NCBI GenBank assembly: GCA_963678675.1
Contig: OY783191.1
Span: 27,300,955-27,364,954 of the forward strand
DNA: 64,000 bases
From: Xiphydria camelus
Taxonomy: Eukaryota; Arthropoda; Insecta; Hymenoptera; Xiphydriidae
Direction of reading: 5' to 3'
The notes below the pieces were generated by a model. The model did no database searches. It saw only the letters and a program-made list of their open reading frames with translations, and was not told where the DNA came from. The position numbers and the translations under genes were made by a program. Positions 1 through 10,654 of this stretch are shown here, piece by piece. Each line of letters opens with the position of its first letter. Positions within the stretch are counted from its first letter, which is position 1.

Positions 1-848
1 CGGCCGCTATTGCAGATACTCTTACAAAAAAAATGTGGTTGCAAAGTATGTCAAACCGTACTTGAAAAAATACTTGTTGACTTATCTTGCGCTATTCCCG
101 ATTTTTAAAAAGTTCCTAAAATTTTCAAAATTTCTTTTCTCGCGTATACGAAAAAACGTCACAGCCAAAAAAATTGAGAATGTGTATTTCATCAAAATAC
201 ACCTCTTCAAATTTTTTCAGAATTTTTAAAAATACACTTTTTGAGAAAAAACGAAATTCGCCTTTTTCGGCTTTTTTTGAGGTTTCACTTCTTTATATGG
301 GATATTTTTATTTTCTCACAATATATCAAATGGAACATGGAACACCTCTGAAGGTTTCTATTATATTCTGCCGTAGTTTGCAGCGTGGTTAATAGATGGC
401 GCCACGTGAATCGTATATATTATATACATTTCAGTAAGGCCACATATATTGTTCCTCTTTTCGCTTAAATAATGTATCTAACCTTAATAAAAATGGTATC
501 GATATAATCATGCTTCTGTAAAGAATTGGCGAAAATTACTTTTTCTTCGATCCAGCTTTTTTTAATTAAATAAATATGAGTAACAATTAGGTTCCTTATA
601 TTCGCCCCTGCCATTTAGCGGTGTTTGATTGAAGCTTGTTCTCAATTGTTAGTTTTGTCTTATTCCGACAGATGGCTGCATTGTACATACATTCTAACTT
701 CTAGAGATAAAGTATAATGATGTTAATGATTGTAGCAATAAAAACTGCTAGTTAAACGGTTTTTTAATAAAAGTAATTATTTATATTTTCTATGAAAAAG
801 TAGTGAATAGTTTACCAAATCGAATATGGTAAATACATAACTGAGAGA

Positions 849-1437
849 CTAATCTTCGTCACTATCCTCTTCGATGATTGGTTCAACTTGCTCGACATCA
901 AAAATCTTCATTAGTATCTCTGCTGGTCTAATGATTGATGATAAATATCTGGCACATGACAAGTAGTAAATAACGGAAGCTAGATGTGAACAACAACCAA
1001 TTGTTCTTAATCCATTAGGACAGTCACATGTGTACCGTAAAATTCCAGCACGACCAATAGAATTCGGTTTGTACTCTATGTAGCACTTATATGACTTTCT
1101 ATTTACATGTCGTGACCTGACTTCGAACTTAACTATATTTGGTTGCTCTATCACATAATTAACATTAATCGTCCATCATTTCTGCTAGATAGGATATTGT
1201 TTGAGAAAGTTGGTAAGAGCCGGTAAAAAAGATCTTCAATTCCTGTTCTGTGATTTCTGGGAAATCCTCTAAATCAGCCGATTTTAACAACTTGAAGGTC
1301 TTTTTCCTCCTACTCCATTTTGCGTCCATCACTTCGATAGCTAACGTGTTTTCAACAGCTTTTCTAGAGTTTATCTGATGTACAATTTCTCGAAATAAAC
1401 CTTTATCTGAATTCAATCGGCGACCAAAGAGTTTCAC
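849..1437 (-). pseudogene. Transposase C-terminal remnant with SWIM zinc finger
   Basis: Two minus-strand frames join into one C-terminal region: 1437-1165 (90 codons, ending AEMMDD then stop) and 1154-849 (101 codons). The second frame is open upstream of its nominal start, so a frameshift near 1165-1180 links them. The second part holds a SWIM-type zinc finger, CDCPNGLRTIGCCSHLA (C-x-C ... C-x-H), and an acidic tail. In insect and cnidarian transposase-like proteins a segment like 'FPEITEQELKIFFTGSYQLS' precedes such a finger, which supports one protein. The catalytic core is missing. It lies inside the long-TIR element and is probably its decayed transposase. Exact superfamily not recognised. 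Confidence 0.6.
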
Positions 1438-1440
1438 AAA

Positions 1441-1591
1441 TTCATAATTTCGAGGTTAGACGCTTCGATCTCCCGAATTGACACCAACTCTAACTACCGA
1501 CTCGACTTCTACCGGTATTAAATGACTCAAGTACCGACTAAGCCTCCCCGAAGGTAACTTCAAACTGGCCAATATAGAGTGGGACATACGG
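1441..1591. repeat. Half of a foldback element (right arm only)
   Basis: Sequence matches the right arm of the foldback at 41.4-41.75 kb (shared words GACGCTTCGATC, CCGACTCGACTTCTACCGGT) and ends in GGGACATACGG-TA. The matching left arm is absent. Its right terminus directly abuts the next foldback. Confidence 0.6.
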
Positions 1592-1595
1592 TATA

Positions 1596-1970
1596 CCGTA
1601 TGTATCATCCCGAATTAAACAAGCAGAGATACCGACATTGTCGAAACTTTACCGACGGTCAAGAATTTTATAGTTAGAGTTGGCTTGAGAAGAGTGCGCT
1701 GTGTGTGCTGCGTGAGAGCGAAAAGTGTCAAACGTCTGATTTCCCGATAGCTGTTAATACAAGAGATCGAAGTGTTTCGTCTATTATTCAATACTTCGAT
1801 TTTCCGAATTGACAGCTATCGGGAAATCAGACGTTTGACACTTTTCGCTCTCACGCAGCACACACAGCGCACTCTTCTCAAGCCAACTCTAACTATACAA
1901 TTCTTGACCGTCGGTAAAGTTTCGGCAATGTCGGTATATCTGCTTGTTTAATTCGGGATGATACATATGG
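1596..1970. mobile_element. Foldback (palindromic) element, TA target duplication
   Basis: A near-perfect palindrome of ~375 bp: CCGTATGTATCATCCCG at the left and CGGGATGATACATATGG at the right, flanked by TA. The arms contain TTTCCCGATAGCTGT and its complement, and match the 61.2-61.6 kb element. It sits end to end with the preceding half element (GGGACATACGG-TA-TA-CCGTATGT). No coding capacity; presumably mobilised in trans by a TA-targeting transposase. Confidence 0.75.
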
Positions 1971-2269
1971 TAAAGAAGTGAAACCTCAAAAAAAGCCAAA
2001 AAGACGATTTTTCGTTTTCTCTCAAAAAGTGTATTTTTAAAAATTCCGAAAAAATTTGAAGAGGTGTATTTTGATGAAATACACATTCTCAAATTTTTTG
2101 GCGGTGATGTTTTCTCGTATACGCGAGAAAAAAAATTTTGAAAATTTTAGGAATTTTTTAAAAATCGAGAAAAGCGCGAGATAAGTCAACAAGTATTTTT
2201 TTAAGTACAGTTTGACTTACTTTGCAGCCATATTTTTTTTTGTAAGAGTATCTGCAATAGCGGCCGAGA

Positions 2270-3012
2270 GAAAAATAATAAATAAAAAATCACGTTTTAC
2301 ACGATTTCTCAGGAACTGCTTGAGGTGGGGAGCTGAAATTTTGGTCAAATTTTTTTTCAAAGAGATGTTCAAAGGACTCTTATTTACGAAAAGATTTCAT
2401 TCCAAGGCAGATTGACCATGCTTATCCTGCTACAGCCTTTGTGCCGTCCAATTGTGTTGGTTGTAATGTCTTTGAAAAGGGCAAGAGCCCGTGAAATAAA
2501 TAAATAAGGAAATGGGACTGCCCTGAGCAGCACCCAGAGCATGACTCCAAGGTTCTAAGGCCATTAGGGTCAGTGCTGGGTCCACTGTCAATATGTCACA
2601 GTGAACGGATCGCCGGAATTGGATGCCTTGACAGTGAGATCGTAATCCGCGAGATACAACGATCATGGCAACATTTTATCCACTGGGGTGGTTCTGTGAT
2701 AGTCCCGGTCGAGATTTAGGACTCCATTCCAATGTTTGGAAGGTATTCAAGACCTAAACAGCTACCCTCTCCAACTCAACAGGTCGCTTGAGAAATTGTC
2801 CCAGCACCAGTTCCAAAAAATGGTCATTTTAACCTCTAAATGACCTTGAAATCTCGTTTTTCTGACGTGATGGAGCTCAGATGACCTCGGGATCGAATTC
2901 AGGACGCAAAAATACCTCGGAATACCATGGTCCGGTCAAATAGTCCGGACTTTTTTTTTTTGTAAACCTGTGTAATTTACAAGACTTGTGTAGAATATGT
3001 AAAAGTCCGCTA
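2270..3012. other. Unassigned sequence
   Basis: About 740 bp with no convincing gene. The 2430-2800 stretch has balanced composition and a short AAATAAATAAATAAGG tract, which could be the end of an old retroelement on the minus strand, but no protein homology is visible. A T-run lies at 2950-2960. Confidence 0.3.
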
Positions 3013-3015
3013 TAA

Positions 3016-3546
3016 ACCGGCCTACACACGGTGATGCAAAATTGCAATTTACCTTTCAGTTTCTACAGCTAGCGTGTCCCGGTAGCTGTCAATTCGGGAG
3101 ATAGAAGCGTCTAATTTCGAAATCTTGAATTTGTGAATAATGGTGAGTGTAATTTGTAAAAGTGATAAGAAATAATCATACGGGTTTCTTCGATGAAATT
3201 CCCCCAGTGTTTAAAAACCCGAATGATTATTTCTTATCACTTCTACAAATCACTTACCATTATTCACAAATTCACGATTTCGAGATTAGACACTGATCTC
3301 CCGAACTGACAGCTACCGGGGAAGCAGACGTTCGACACTTTTCGCTCTTTTTGCGAAAAACGCAGCGCACTCTTCTGAAGCCAAATTTAATTATAAATGA
3401 CTCCAGCGGCACCTGAGCGGTATACGTACTTCGAAAATAAATGAATGGCAGAGCTATCAGTTTTGTGACATAACATTTGCATTTGCACGCGCGCATTGGT
3501 TCTTCGTGCAAATGTGACAGTTATGCAGGACCGTGTATGGGCCGGT
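3016..3546. mobile_element. MITE with TAA target duplication, containing a foldback
   Basis: Ends read ACCGGCCTACACACGG at the left and CCGTGTATGGGCCGGT at the right, flanked by TAA at 3013-3015 and 3547-3549. A 3-bp TWA duplication is typical of PIF/Harbinger. A palindrome at about 3074-3325 lies inside, with arms carrying GTAGCTGTCAATTCGGGAGAT and a central motif ATGATTATTTCTTATCACTT shared with 39.2 kb. No coding sequence. Confidence 0.6.
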
Positions 3547-3549
3547 TAA

Positions 3550-4105
3550 GCACCTAGGCAAGAAAGGACGGGTTTTCTCGGCCCGACTTTTAAAATAGGT
3601 ATTCAAGGATGTGTATCCTTTTTTCCCCTTTCTCCTCTAACTTTCACTAGGAACGGAGTTGTTATCGGGCCGTTTTTACTGTATGCAATTTCGAGTTTCC
3701 TTCCCGAGCCCCACGTGCAGTGGAGGGCTCGGTCCTTAATTGCATTCAGCCTGTTTGCCCTGCGAACGCGTGTACGTCGTTTCTGCTTTTTTCTCCCACT
3801 CCTAGTATTTCGACTAAAACGCTTCCTAAAACGCTAATACTGACACTTGTAGGAGATTCTACCGACGGTTTTAGTTAGGTGAACATTTTCTTACAATTGT
3901 AGTAAAATCGGTAACACAAACTTAGAAGTGTTCACGTTGAGTTACAGAACAGCTCTACAAGTGTAGAAAAATCTCCGTAATTACAACACATTATGTATTA
4001 TGTGCGTTCGGCACATGTAGCTACAAGTTGCGTTGTGTTACAGAATTTTGACAAGTCTACAAATTAAATTTCTACAATTGTTACAATTGTAGTACTTGTG
4101 TTATA
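3550..4105. other. Unassigned sequence with short TACAAnTGTAG repeats
   Basis: No gene seen. From about 3880 to 4100 there are many short inverted words such as CTACAAGTGTAG and ACAATTGTAG, giving weak hairpin potential. 3590-3780 is plain mixed-composition sequence. Confidence 0.3.
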
Positions 4106-4106
4106 G

Positions 4107-4385
4107 GGCCCTGGACACCAAAAGCTAAAGAGCGAAGACCTGGACACCGAAAACTATACAGCAGATGACCTGGATATCAAGAACTACGAAGCGGAAGACC
4201 TAGATAGCAAAAACTACGGAGCGGAAGACTTGGATATCAAAAACTGACGCAGAAGACCTGGACACCAATAACTATGGATTGGAAAACCTGGACACCGAAA
4301 ATTGTCGGGTGAAAGACCTGGATATTGAAAACTATGAAGCGGAAAACCTGGATACCAAATACTATGAAGTAGAAGATTTCTGGCA
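4107..4385 (+). repeat. Decayed 30-bp coding minisatellite (10-residue repeat)
   Basis: About nine tandem units of 30 bp (GACCTGGACACCGAAAACTA plus ~10 bp) encode on the plus strand a repeat of the type E-D-L-D-T-E-N-Y-E-A. The frame is open from about 4137 to 4246, then a stop and ~2-bp loss shift it. The second part reads on to a stop at 4438 with a basic, aromatic tail (DFWQKRWRF). Unit divergence affects first and second codon positions, so current selection on a protein is doubtful. Either a relic of a repetitive acidic protein or a non-coding minisatellite. Confidence 0.5.
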
Positions 4386-4439
4386 AAAACGATGGAGATT
4401 TCAAGGCGGACGACGATGGAGTCAACAAATCTATGCTTA

Positions 4440-5485
4440 GATTCTAAAGAACTTAATTACAAAAATTTAAACGTTAAAATCGGTCATACGATTAGAATCG
4501 CTTAATACAAATTGTTCTCGTAAAGCTAGTGATCACCGTGTACATAAACAGAATTGGATTTTAATGTGAAACATTTAACGCTCCAGATTAGTGTTTTCAG
4601 AAAATGAAACGCTTGAGTTACTCCTCATTTGTATGTCGGGCTGCATGTAACAGACGCAAACGGGTGGAAATTCCCGTTTGTTAAAGAAGTTTTTCTGAAA
4701 TCACGCTCCGAGTCGAATATTTTGAGCTGTTCCATTCTGAATAGACCTATTTTAAGATCTGTTTAGAATTGAGTAGACCTGGTGAAGTCTAAGGAGACCT
4801 GTAAAGGGATTTTTCTCTAAAAGAGAGAGAGAGAGAGCTAAGTTGTCCTGATATATAAATATGGTCTTCACACTGTCCTTAATAAGTCGGACATATTCTT
4901 TCGCGCTAGTCGATGTCCTAATACGTGCTGTTTAGCTCTTTTTCGTATAATTTGAAATTCATAGATAATCAATTAAACATTCTGAATGGAAAATTATTTA
5001 TAGGTAGCCTTAAATTGAAAGAAAAGGGGAGGGGGGCAATGTATTAGCAATTTTATTAATTCCTCTCTCTATAATGTTGATAAATAAATAAATAAAAATA
5101 TACACATTTTTGTGAATTAATAAAATACAGATAAATAAAATTAAAATTTAATTTTCTTCATTGAAAGAGGAATTCTTATAGCGGGAAGGGGAAGGAGTGA
5201 GGAATATGATGTTCCTATTTTCCCAACTCATTTCCCTTTCAACGAAAAGAATATAATAAAAATTTGTCTTAAAATTTACTATCATTTTCATAAATTAAGT
5301 TATTTAATATGTTTAGTGGTTTTCAAATAATAATTAATTAATAGGGAACTTGCACGTGTCAGATTTTTAAATACTTTTGGTATTTATGTACTCTTTACCC
5401 CTTGACAGTATTTATAAAAAAGAAAATGATCAGTTATCTTGTTTAAATATTTTGTGAAAATTAATTAAAGTTGACATGTTAAAGA
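4440..5485. other. AT-rich unassigned sequence
   Basis: No gene found. Contains a short (GA)n tract near 4822-4838, a purine-rich patch at 5022-5036 and long AT-rich runs. Motifs such as AATATTTTGAGCTG and AGACCT recur near 45.6 kb, suggesting an old dispersed repeat around 4690-4800. Confidence 0.3.
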
Positions 5486-5488
5486 CAT

Positions 5489-6707
5489 GTGGCGATCCGT
5501 CACGCTGCACACTGGTCGAAACGCTATATTTAGCACCAACTTTAGAATTCTGCACAGAGTAATAGTACTACAACCGTAGAATTTAGTATAGGGGGGTCTT
5601 TTAGGTCGCTGATCACGAATCTGAAGTCAGATTTCAAAAATTCAAGACGGCGGATCCAATATGGCCGACGAGATATGGTGAACGAGATTTTCGAAAATCG
5701 TCGGATTCGTACTAAATTTGGTATAGGGGTTTTTTTGGGATCGCTGATCATGAATTTTTCAAATTTGACTTCAGATTCGTGATCAGGAGGCAAAATTACT
5801 ACGGATAACATATATCGCATGAAAATGATATACCTACCCCCTTTTTTTTGTAGAACTGTGTAAGTACTGAGCGGTATGAACCGATATTCAGAATTCCGAC
5901 TATCGTTTGTCAGAACAGTCTCATATGCAAAAATATGCAAATGAACGTAGGTCAATTAGAAAGGCAGATTATTAGGCCTGTTATTAATATATAGATTATT
6001 TAGTTCCAATTAGTTCCATAAAAGATACGACTGTGTTAATGCAAGTATTACGAATATTCAGAATTTCGACTTTCGTTTGTCAGAATAGTCTCATATGCAA
6101 AAATATGCAAATGAACGTAGGTTAATTAGAAAGGCAGATAACAGAACACCGTTTCTAATATTTTTATTTGTTACCGTAATATGAAACATAACAAATTATT
6201 CGTAATATTTGCATTAACACAGCCTTATATTTTATGGAACTAATTGGAACTAAATAATCTATATATAAATAACAGGCCTAATTATCTGCCTTTTTAATTG
6301 ACCTACGTTCATTTGCATATTTTTGCATATGACACTGTTCTGACAAATGATAGTCGGAATTCTGAATATCGGTTCATACCGCTCAGTACTTACACAGTTC
6401 TACAAAAAAAAGGGGGTATATAATTTTCATGCGATATATGTTATCCGTAGTAATTTTGCCTCCTGATCACGAATCTGAAGTCAAATTTCAAAAATTCGTG
6501 ATCAGCGACCCAAAAAAACCCCTATACCAAATTTGGTATGAATCCGTCGATTTTCGAAAATCTCGTCCGCCATATTGGACTTCTGATTCATTCAGCGTCC
6601 TAAAAGACCCCCCTATACTAAATTTTACAGTTGTAGTACTATTATTCTATGCAGAATTCTACAGTTGGTGCTAAATCTAGCGTTTCGACCGATGCGCGCT
6701 GTAGCGG
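5489..6707. mobile_element. Large foldback element (~1.2 kb palindrome)
   Basis: Outer ends GGTCGAAACGCTATATTTAG (5514) and CTAAATCTAGCGTTTCGACC (to 6690) pair; weaker pairing continues ~20 bp outwards. Arms of ~540 bp face each other around 6130-6200. The left arm holds a direct duplication (5890-5960 repeated at 6057-6130), each copy with CATATGCAAAAATATGCAAA. Small frames on both strands mirror each other and are not genes. No target duplication was identified with confidence. Confidence 0.7.
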
Positions 6708-6759
6708 CCTGACGCCAGATGGCGCCGACACTCTCGGCCCTCGGCTCGCGGCTCCTGGC

Positions 6760-6840
6760 CCCCGGCTCTCGGTAGTAAAACGGCGGTGCAGTACTATATA
6801 AGAGGACCACAGAGCGTCTAAGGCAGGAGTCGGCGTAGCC
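6760..6840 (+). promoter_or_regulatory. Possible core promoter with TATA box
   Basis: TATATAAG lies at 6795-6802 in a GC-rich context. A downstream element-like AGTCGGCGTAG follows about 30 bp later, the spacing expected of an insect core promoter. Which transcript it would drive is unclear; the Mutator-like pseudogene starts 750 bp downstream. A chance TATA match is quite possible. Confidence 0.3.
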
Positions 6841-7546
6841 TTACTGTCGAGTCCATAGACCGACGTCGGGTCGAAATGGCGAACTTACTTTTCGTTCGCC
6901 ACAGATAATTTTTGAACACGATTTTTCGACTCGTGACGTTCATGACACTAAATTGGTGAAAAGAAAGGTTCACTAATTTCAGTTATTGATCATACAGTTA
7001 CAGCCTCTGGTGGATGCCTGCTCAAACAAATGCTCGCTTCACCACTTGCTTGCTCCAAGGCAATCAAATGTGTTAAGGAGGGACATAAACTTTCTCAAAG
7101 GCTATATGGTGGGGGTAAACATCAAAGGGGCCGACATTGGATTGCAACTTCAAAAAAAAATCAGTTAAATTAAAACCTTCCATACTAAAATTATGCTACA
7201 CTATTGAATTTCTTTAAGACATTTATAAAATATAATATAGTCTTAGGTATATAAATGAATTTCATGAATATTTTTAGATATTTATTTAATGAAACTAATA
7301 TTAATTTACGAGGTAGACTTGGCAATAGCGCATTTTCATTTCAGGAATTGGTATTATTTTCGTCGATAAAATCGCACAGATATCGACAGAGACATCCGCA
7401 TTTTGGTACGCTCGGGTTATGTTATGACACGCGACAGGTTGCATATAATTGTTGTGAATTTTCAATCTTGATTGAATTAAAGCTATTGAAATTAAAGCTA
7501 TTAAATTGAGTTAAAGCTAAACAAGAAAGATAAATAACGTCAAAAA
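6841..7546. other. Unassigned leader region
   Basis: No recognised protein. A small hairpin GGCGAAC...GTTCGCC lies at 6877-6901. A 60-codon frame at 6986-7168 has no family I recognise. May be 5' sequence of the Mutator-like element that starts at 7547. Confidence 0.3.
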
Positions 7547-8034
7547 ATGGAAGATTATAGGTTCGTTCCAACAAGCATTTTAGGACAGTTCTATAGAACC
7601 GTCCTGGAACTAGTTAAGAATTATTTAATGCGCATGCGCCAGTCAGATGCGTTCTAAAACTGAATTCATGGGATGTGTTGGAACAGAATCGCGGCTTGCA
7701 GTGTGCATCTGTTTACGTAGTACACTTTGCGAATTTACAGAACCAGTTCTCGTGTTTGTCGTCGAAAAAAGTGCATATAAGCGAGTGTGAGCATGTTTAG
7801 ATGTAAGTGTTGAAACGTAATTCTTTCTTCCAATCGCTAATTTTCAAATAGAGACCATTTAAAAGTTACGAATAATTCCCTTCGCACTGCTCTAACCTAC
7901 AAATGTCTCGGAATGCAACCGTTAATATTCCTGACTCCTGTTGTACATTTTTAGTTCTTTGGCTTACGTGATTCGAAAAGAAAGAAAAGAAAAGGCGCAC
8001 GTAGACCTTCTTGAGAAAAAGGTAACATTCAGAG

Positions 8035-8849
8035 ATGGCGAACTTTGAAAGCGCCCTGCCGCAAGGTGTGTATTCTTTTTATAAAAAACCTATTGGAACA
8101 ACAACTAATCTGCTTTTGTTTTCAACGTAGAAGAGATCTACGTACTGGACTCTTCATCGCTGGAGGTACAACGACCACAAGTGTCATTTCAGGTCACTCC
8201 GACCGAGTTGAAGTGGAACTCCAGCTATGTAAAGACGCTGATCGGTTTGTACGAGAAGTACCGAAAGTTAGTCGGCACCATCAAAGTGAGGAATATGAAG
8301 CAAATGTGGGAGAACATTGCTCAGGAGTTATGTGCACTCGTAGGAGTTTGTATTACACCAAGTCAGTGCGAGAATAAGTGGAAGGTATTGGACCGCAATT
8401 ATAAAAAATTTGTTGACAACCAGAATTTAACGGGCAGAGGGAGGAAATATTTTGAGTTCTACGAAGAGATGCAGGCAGTCCTTGGGAAGAAAAAGTCGGT
8501 GCGCCCAGAAATACTACTCACTAGTGCAACAGTCCACGTGCCGCAGGATATGGAGGCTGAGAAGGAAAACTTCGTGGAATCAAGCAGATCCCCTGACTGT
8601 CCAAATGAAGAGAACAGCAGTGAACCGACACCGACACCATCAAGAAGCAGGAAGACTGGAAGACACAGAGGGAATATGTTGGAGAAGATTCGAGAAGACA
8701 GGCTGAGATACCACAAGTCCCGCCTAGAAATGGAAGGTAAGAAGTACGACGCACTGCTTGCCCGCAATGAAATCCTGTGGGAAAGGAATGAAATCCTCCG
8801 TGATATTGCCGGTAAGTGCGTTTGTAAAAGTGTGCCACCACATGTTTAG
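8035..8849 (+). CDS. Myb/SANT-like DNA-binding protein of the Harbinger element
   Basis: Exon 1 (8035-8065, starts MANFESALPQ) joins across an intron (GTGTGT...AACGTAG, 8066-8130) in frame to exon 2 (8131-8849), giving about 249 residues. A trihelix/MADF-like Myb domain spans roughly residues 33-105, with tryptophans in ELKW and MKQMWENIA, then QCENKWKVLDRNYKKF and TGRGRKYFEFYEEM. A Ser/Pro/Glu linker follows, and the tail is a basic helical region rich in R, E and L. Such proteins accompany Harbinger transposases and are thought to bind element ends and carry transposase to the nucleus. A strong donor GTAAGT at 8813 suggests a lost 3' exon; without splicing the frame ends at 8849. Apparently intact. 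Confidence 0.65.
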
Positions 8850-8859
8850 TTCTTAGCTT

Positions 8860-9352
8860 GTTGGTATAGGAAGATCTCCTTCAGCACGTGGATTGTCTTG
8901 TCGAATCTTCAAACAAATTACCTCTATATTTTCCGCTCTTCCTACTTTTTGATGGCGTCGGTGTTGGTACACTTCTGTTATCTGCATCGCGACAGTTATG
9001 GGATCTGCTTCATTGGAACATGTTTTCCTTATTGGCCTCCATTTCCTTTGACACGTGGACTGTTGCACTACTGAGCAATATTTATGGAAGCACATACTTT
9101 TTCTTCTGGAGAACTACCTGCATCTCTTGATAAAATTCGAAATATGTCTTGCCTGTGCCAGTGGAATTTTGGTCGTCAACAAAATATGTCTTATAATTAC
9201 GATCCAACACCTTCCACTTATTTTTGCACTGACTGGGTGTTACAACTCGTACAACTGTACGTAACTCCTCAGCAATGTTCTCCCACATTTGCTTCATATT
9301 TTTTACTTTTATTGTGCTCACAAAAATTCTGTACTTCGGGGTGACCTGAAGT
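8860..9352 (-). pseudogene. Inverted, decayed copy of the Myb/SANT gene
   Basis: The minus strand repeats the same gene: frame 9321-9082 reads KNMKQMWENIAEELR ... QCKNKWKVLDRNYK, and 9095-8853 continues in a shifted frame. About 60 bp of the N-terminal Myb helix is deleted, and frameshifts split the rest. The forward gene and this copy form an imperfect inverted repeat centred near 8855. By eye the arms agree at very roughly three bases in four, so the duplication is old or joined two diverged family members. Confidence 0.7.
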
Positions 9353-9673
9353 GAAATTTGTGATGGTTGATTTGCATATAGGAGATATTCTTCAACAAAC
9401 GACGATATATCGTTATGACCGTTTGTATTTTATTGTTATATTCATATTGTCGGCTTACTGCCAAAAGTCAGAAAGTTAAAATTATGACTTGTGTGATCAC
9501 TTTTGGCAGTAAGTCCACGATATATTCTCAGTTCATGTCGTTATTCAAGTATTTGTAGTTTATTAAACATTTCGCTCATTGCAATAATATGTTCCTATGT
9601 AACAATATATGTAGTTACGACCGTATATATATTTTTTTTTTATATTCATATATTCTCAGTTCACCTCGTTATA

Positions 9674-9816
9674 CCGCATGTCCCGTAAGAAACGCAACAA
9701 GCGAAATTTACCTTCGGCAGTATTTGCTGATGGTGCACATGTAGAAGACTCGAGCACCGTCGGCATATATTGTCGAAGGTAACTGTTGCTTGTTGCATTT
9801 CTTACGGGACATGCGG
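9674..9816. mobile_element. Foldback MITE, 143 bp, TA duplication
   Basis: CCGCATGTCCCGTAAGAAAC at the left pairs with GTTTCTTACGGGACATGCGG at the right; TA on both sides (9672-9673, 9817-9818). Same family as 41753-41898. Confidence 0.75.
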
Positions 9817-10383
9817 TACAAGTGTTTGTAGTTTATTAAACATTTCGCTCATTGCAATAATATGTTCCTATCTTACGGTCTATGTAGTTCCTAGGTTACG
9901 GTCTATGTAGTTCCTATCTTACGGTCTATGTAATTACGACCGTATATATATTGTTTTTTTATATTCATATATTTTAAGCTCATCTCGTTATACAAGTATT
10001 ACTAGTTTATTAAAAAATTCGCTTATTGTAATACTATGTTCCTAGTTTACAATTACTAGTTTATTAAACAATAAATCCAGATATTTGCCAAAGAAATGTA
10101 GAAATCGTGGTTTCAATTGAAAGAGGAGAATTTGTTATACTGAAAAGTAATGTTAACTCATGTTGTCTAAAAATTGAGATGCAATGTTCTCAGTTGCGAG
10201 CGTCGATATGTCGTTATGACCGTATAAATGTTATTTTTATATTGATATATTCTCAGATCATCTCGTTATGCAAGTATATGTAGTTGATAACACATTTCGT
10301 TCGTTGAAAGAGTATGTTACTAGCTTATAAGGCATGTGGTTATGATCGTTTGTATGTTACTGTGTTACATGTTGTTGAAATCT

Positions 10384-10550
10384 GCAGGATATCCCACACC
10401 GAACCGCACAGTGGCAGGCACCCTGAAATTTACTTTCGGCCGGACTTGGCTCGACTTCTACCGGTATAAACGACTGGAGTACCGACCAAGCCTGGCAGAA
10501 GGTTTATTTTAAGGTCTCTGCAACTGTCCGGTTCTGCGCGGGACATCCGG
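10384..10550. repeat. Collapsed foldback element
   Basis: Left part (ATCCCACACCGAACCGCACAG) and right part (CTGTCCGGTTCTGCGCGGGA) are the two outer ends of the 41.4-kb type foldback. The palindromic middle is largely deleted. Confidence 0.55.
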
Positions 10551-10654
10551 TAGAGTCGTTATGACCGTTTCTATTCCACACTTTCTTCCAGGAGACATGA
10601 GAATATTAATAAAAGATGTTTGCCATGCTATGTATATGTTTTTTATCAATTGAA

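Larger units (their letters stand above)
1..2266. mobile_element. DNA transposon with ~300-bp terminal inverted repeats
   Basis: The first ~297 bases are repeated in inverted orientation at about 1974-2266; the outer ends read CGGCCGCTATTGCAG and CTGCAATAGCGGCCG. The arms are AT-rich with several indels, so the copy is not fresh. Inside lies a broken transposase end on the minus strand (849-1437), and two foldback pieces (1441-1591, 1596-1970) are inserted beside the right arm. The left end coincides with the window start, so the target duplication cannot be checked. Superfamily unknown; the SWIM-type finger inside suggests a family that carries such fingers at its C-terminus. Confidence 0.7.
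9370..10640. repeat. Degenerate ~200-bp repeats with CGTTATGACCG words
   Basis: Phrases such as CGTTATGACCGT, TGTAGTTTATTAAACATTTCG and TATATTCATATATTCTCAG recur at irregular spacing. 9895-9945 has short tandem units of CTTACGGTCTATGTAGTTCC. A small hairpin with ACTGCCAAAAGT arms is at 9452-9512. Non-coding filling of the Harbinger element. Confidence 0.5.

Noticed and set aside
2430..2666. 78-codon minus-strand frame in balanced-composition DNA
   Set aside because: No recognisable protein and no splice or start support; left as unassigned.
4107..4385. CRISPR-like array
   Set aside because: The 30-bp units are contiguous with no unique spacers, in an insect context; a minisatellite.
5542..6674. 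Frames of 81-137 codons in the 1.2-kb palindrome
   Set aside because: The same sequence read from both arms; mirrored, with no family match.
6986..7168. 60-codon frame
   Set aside because: No recognised domain, short and isolated.
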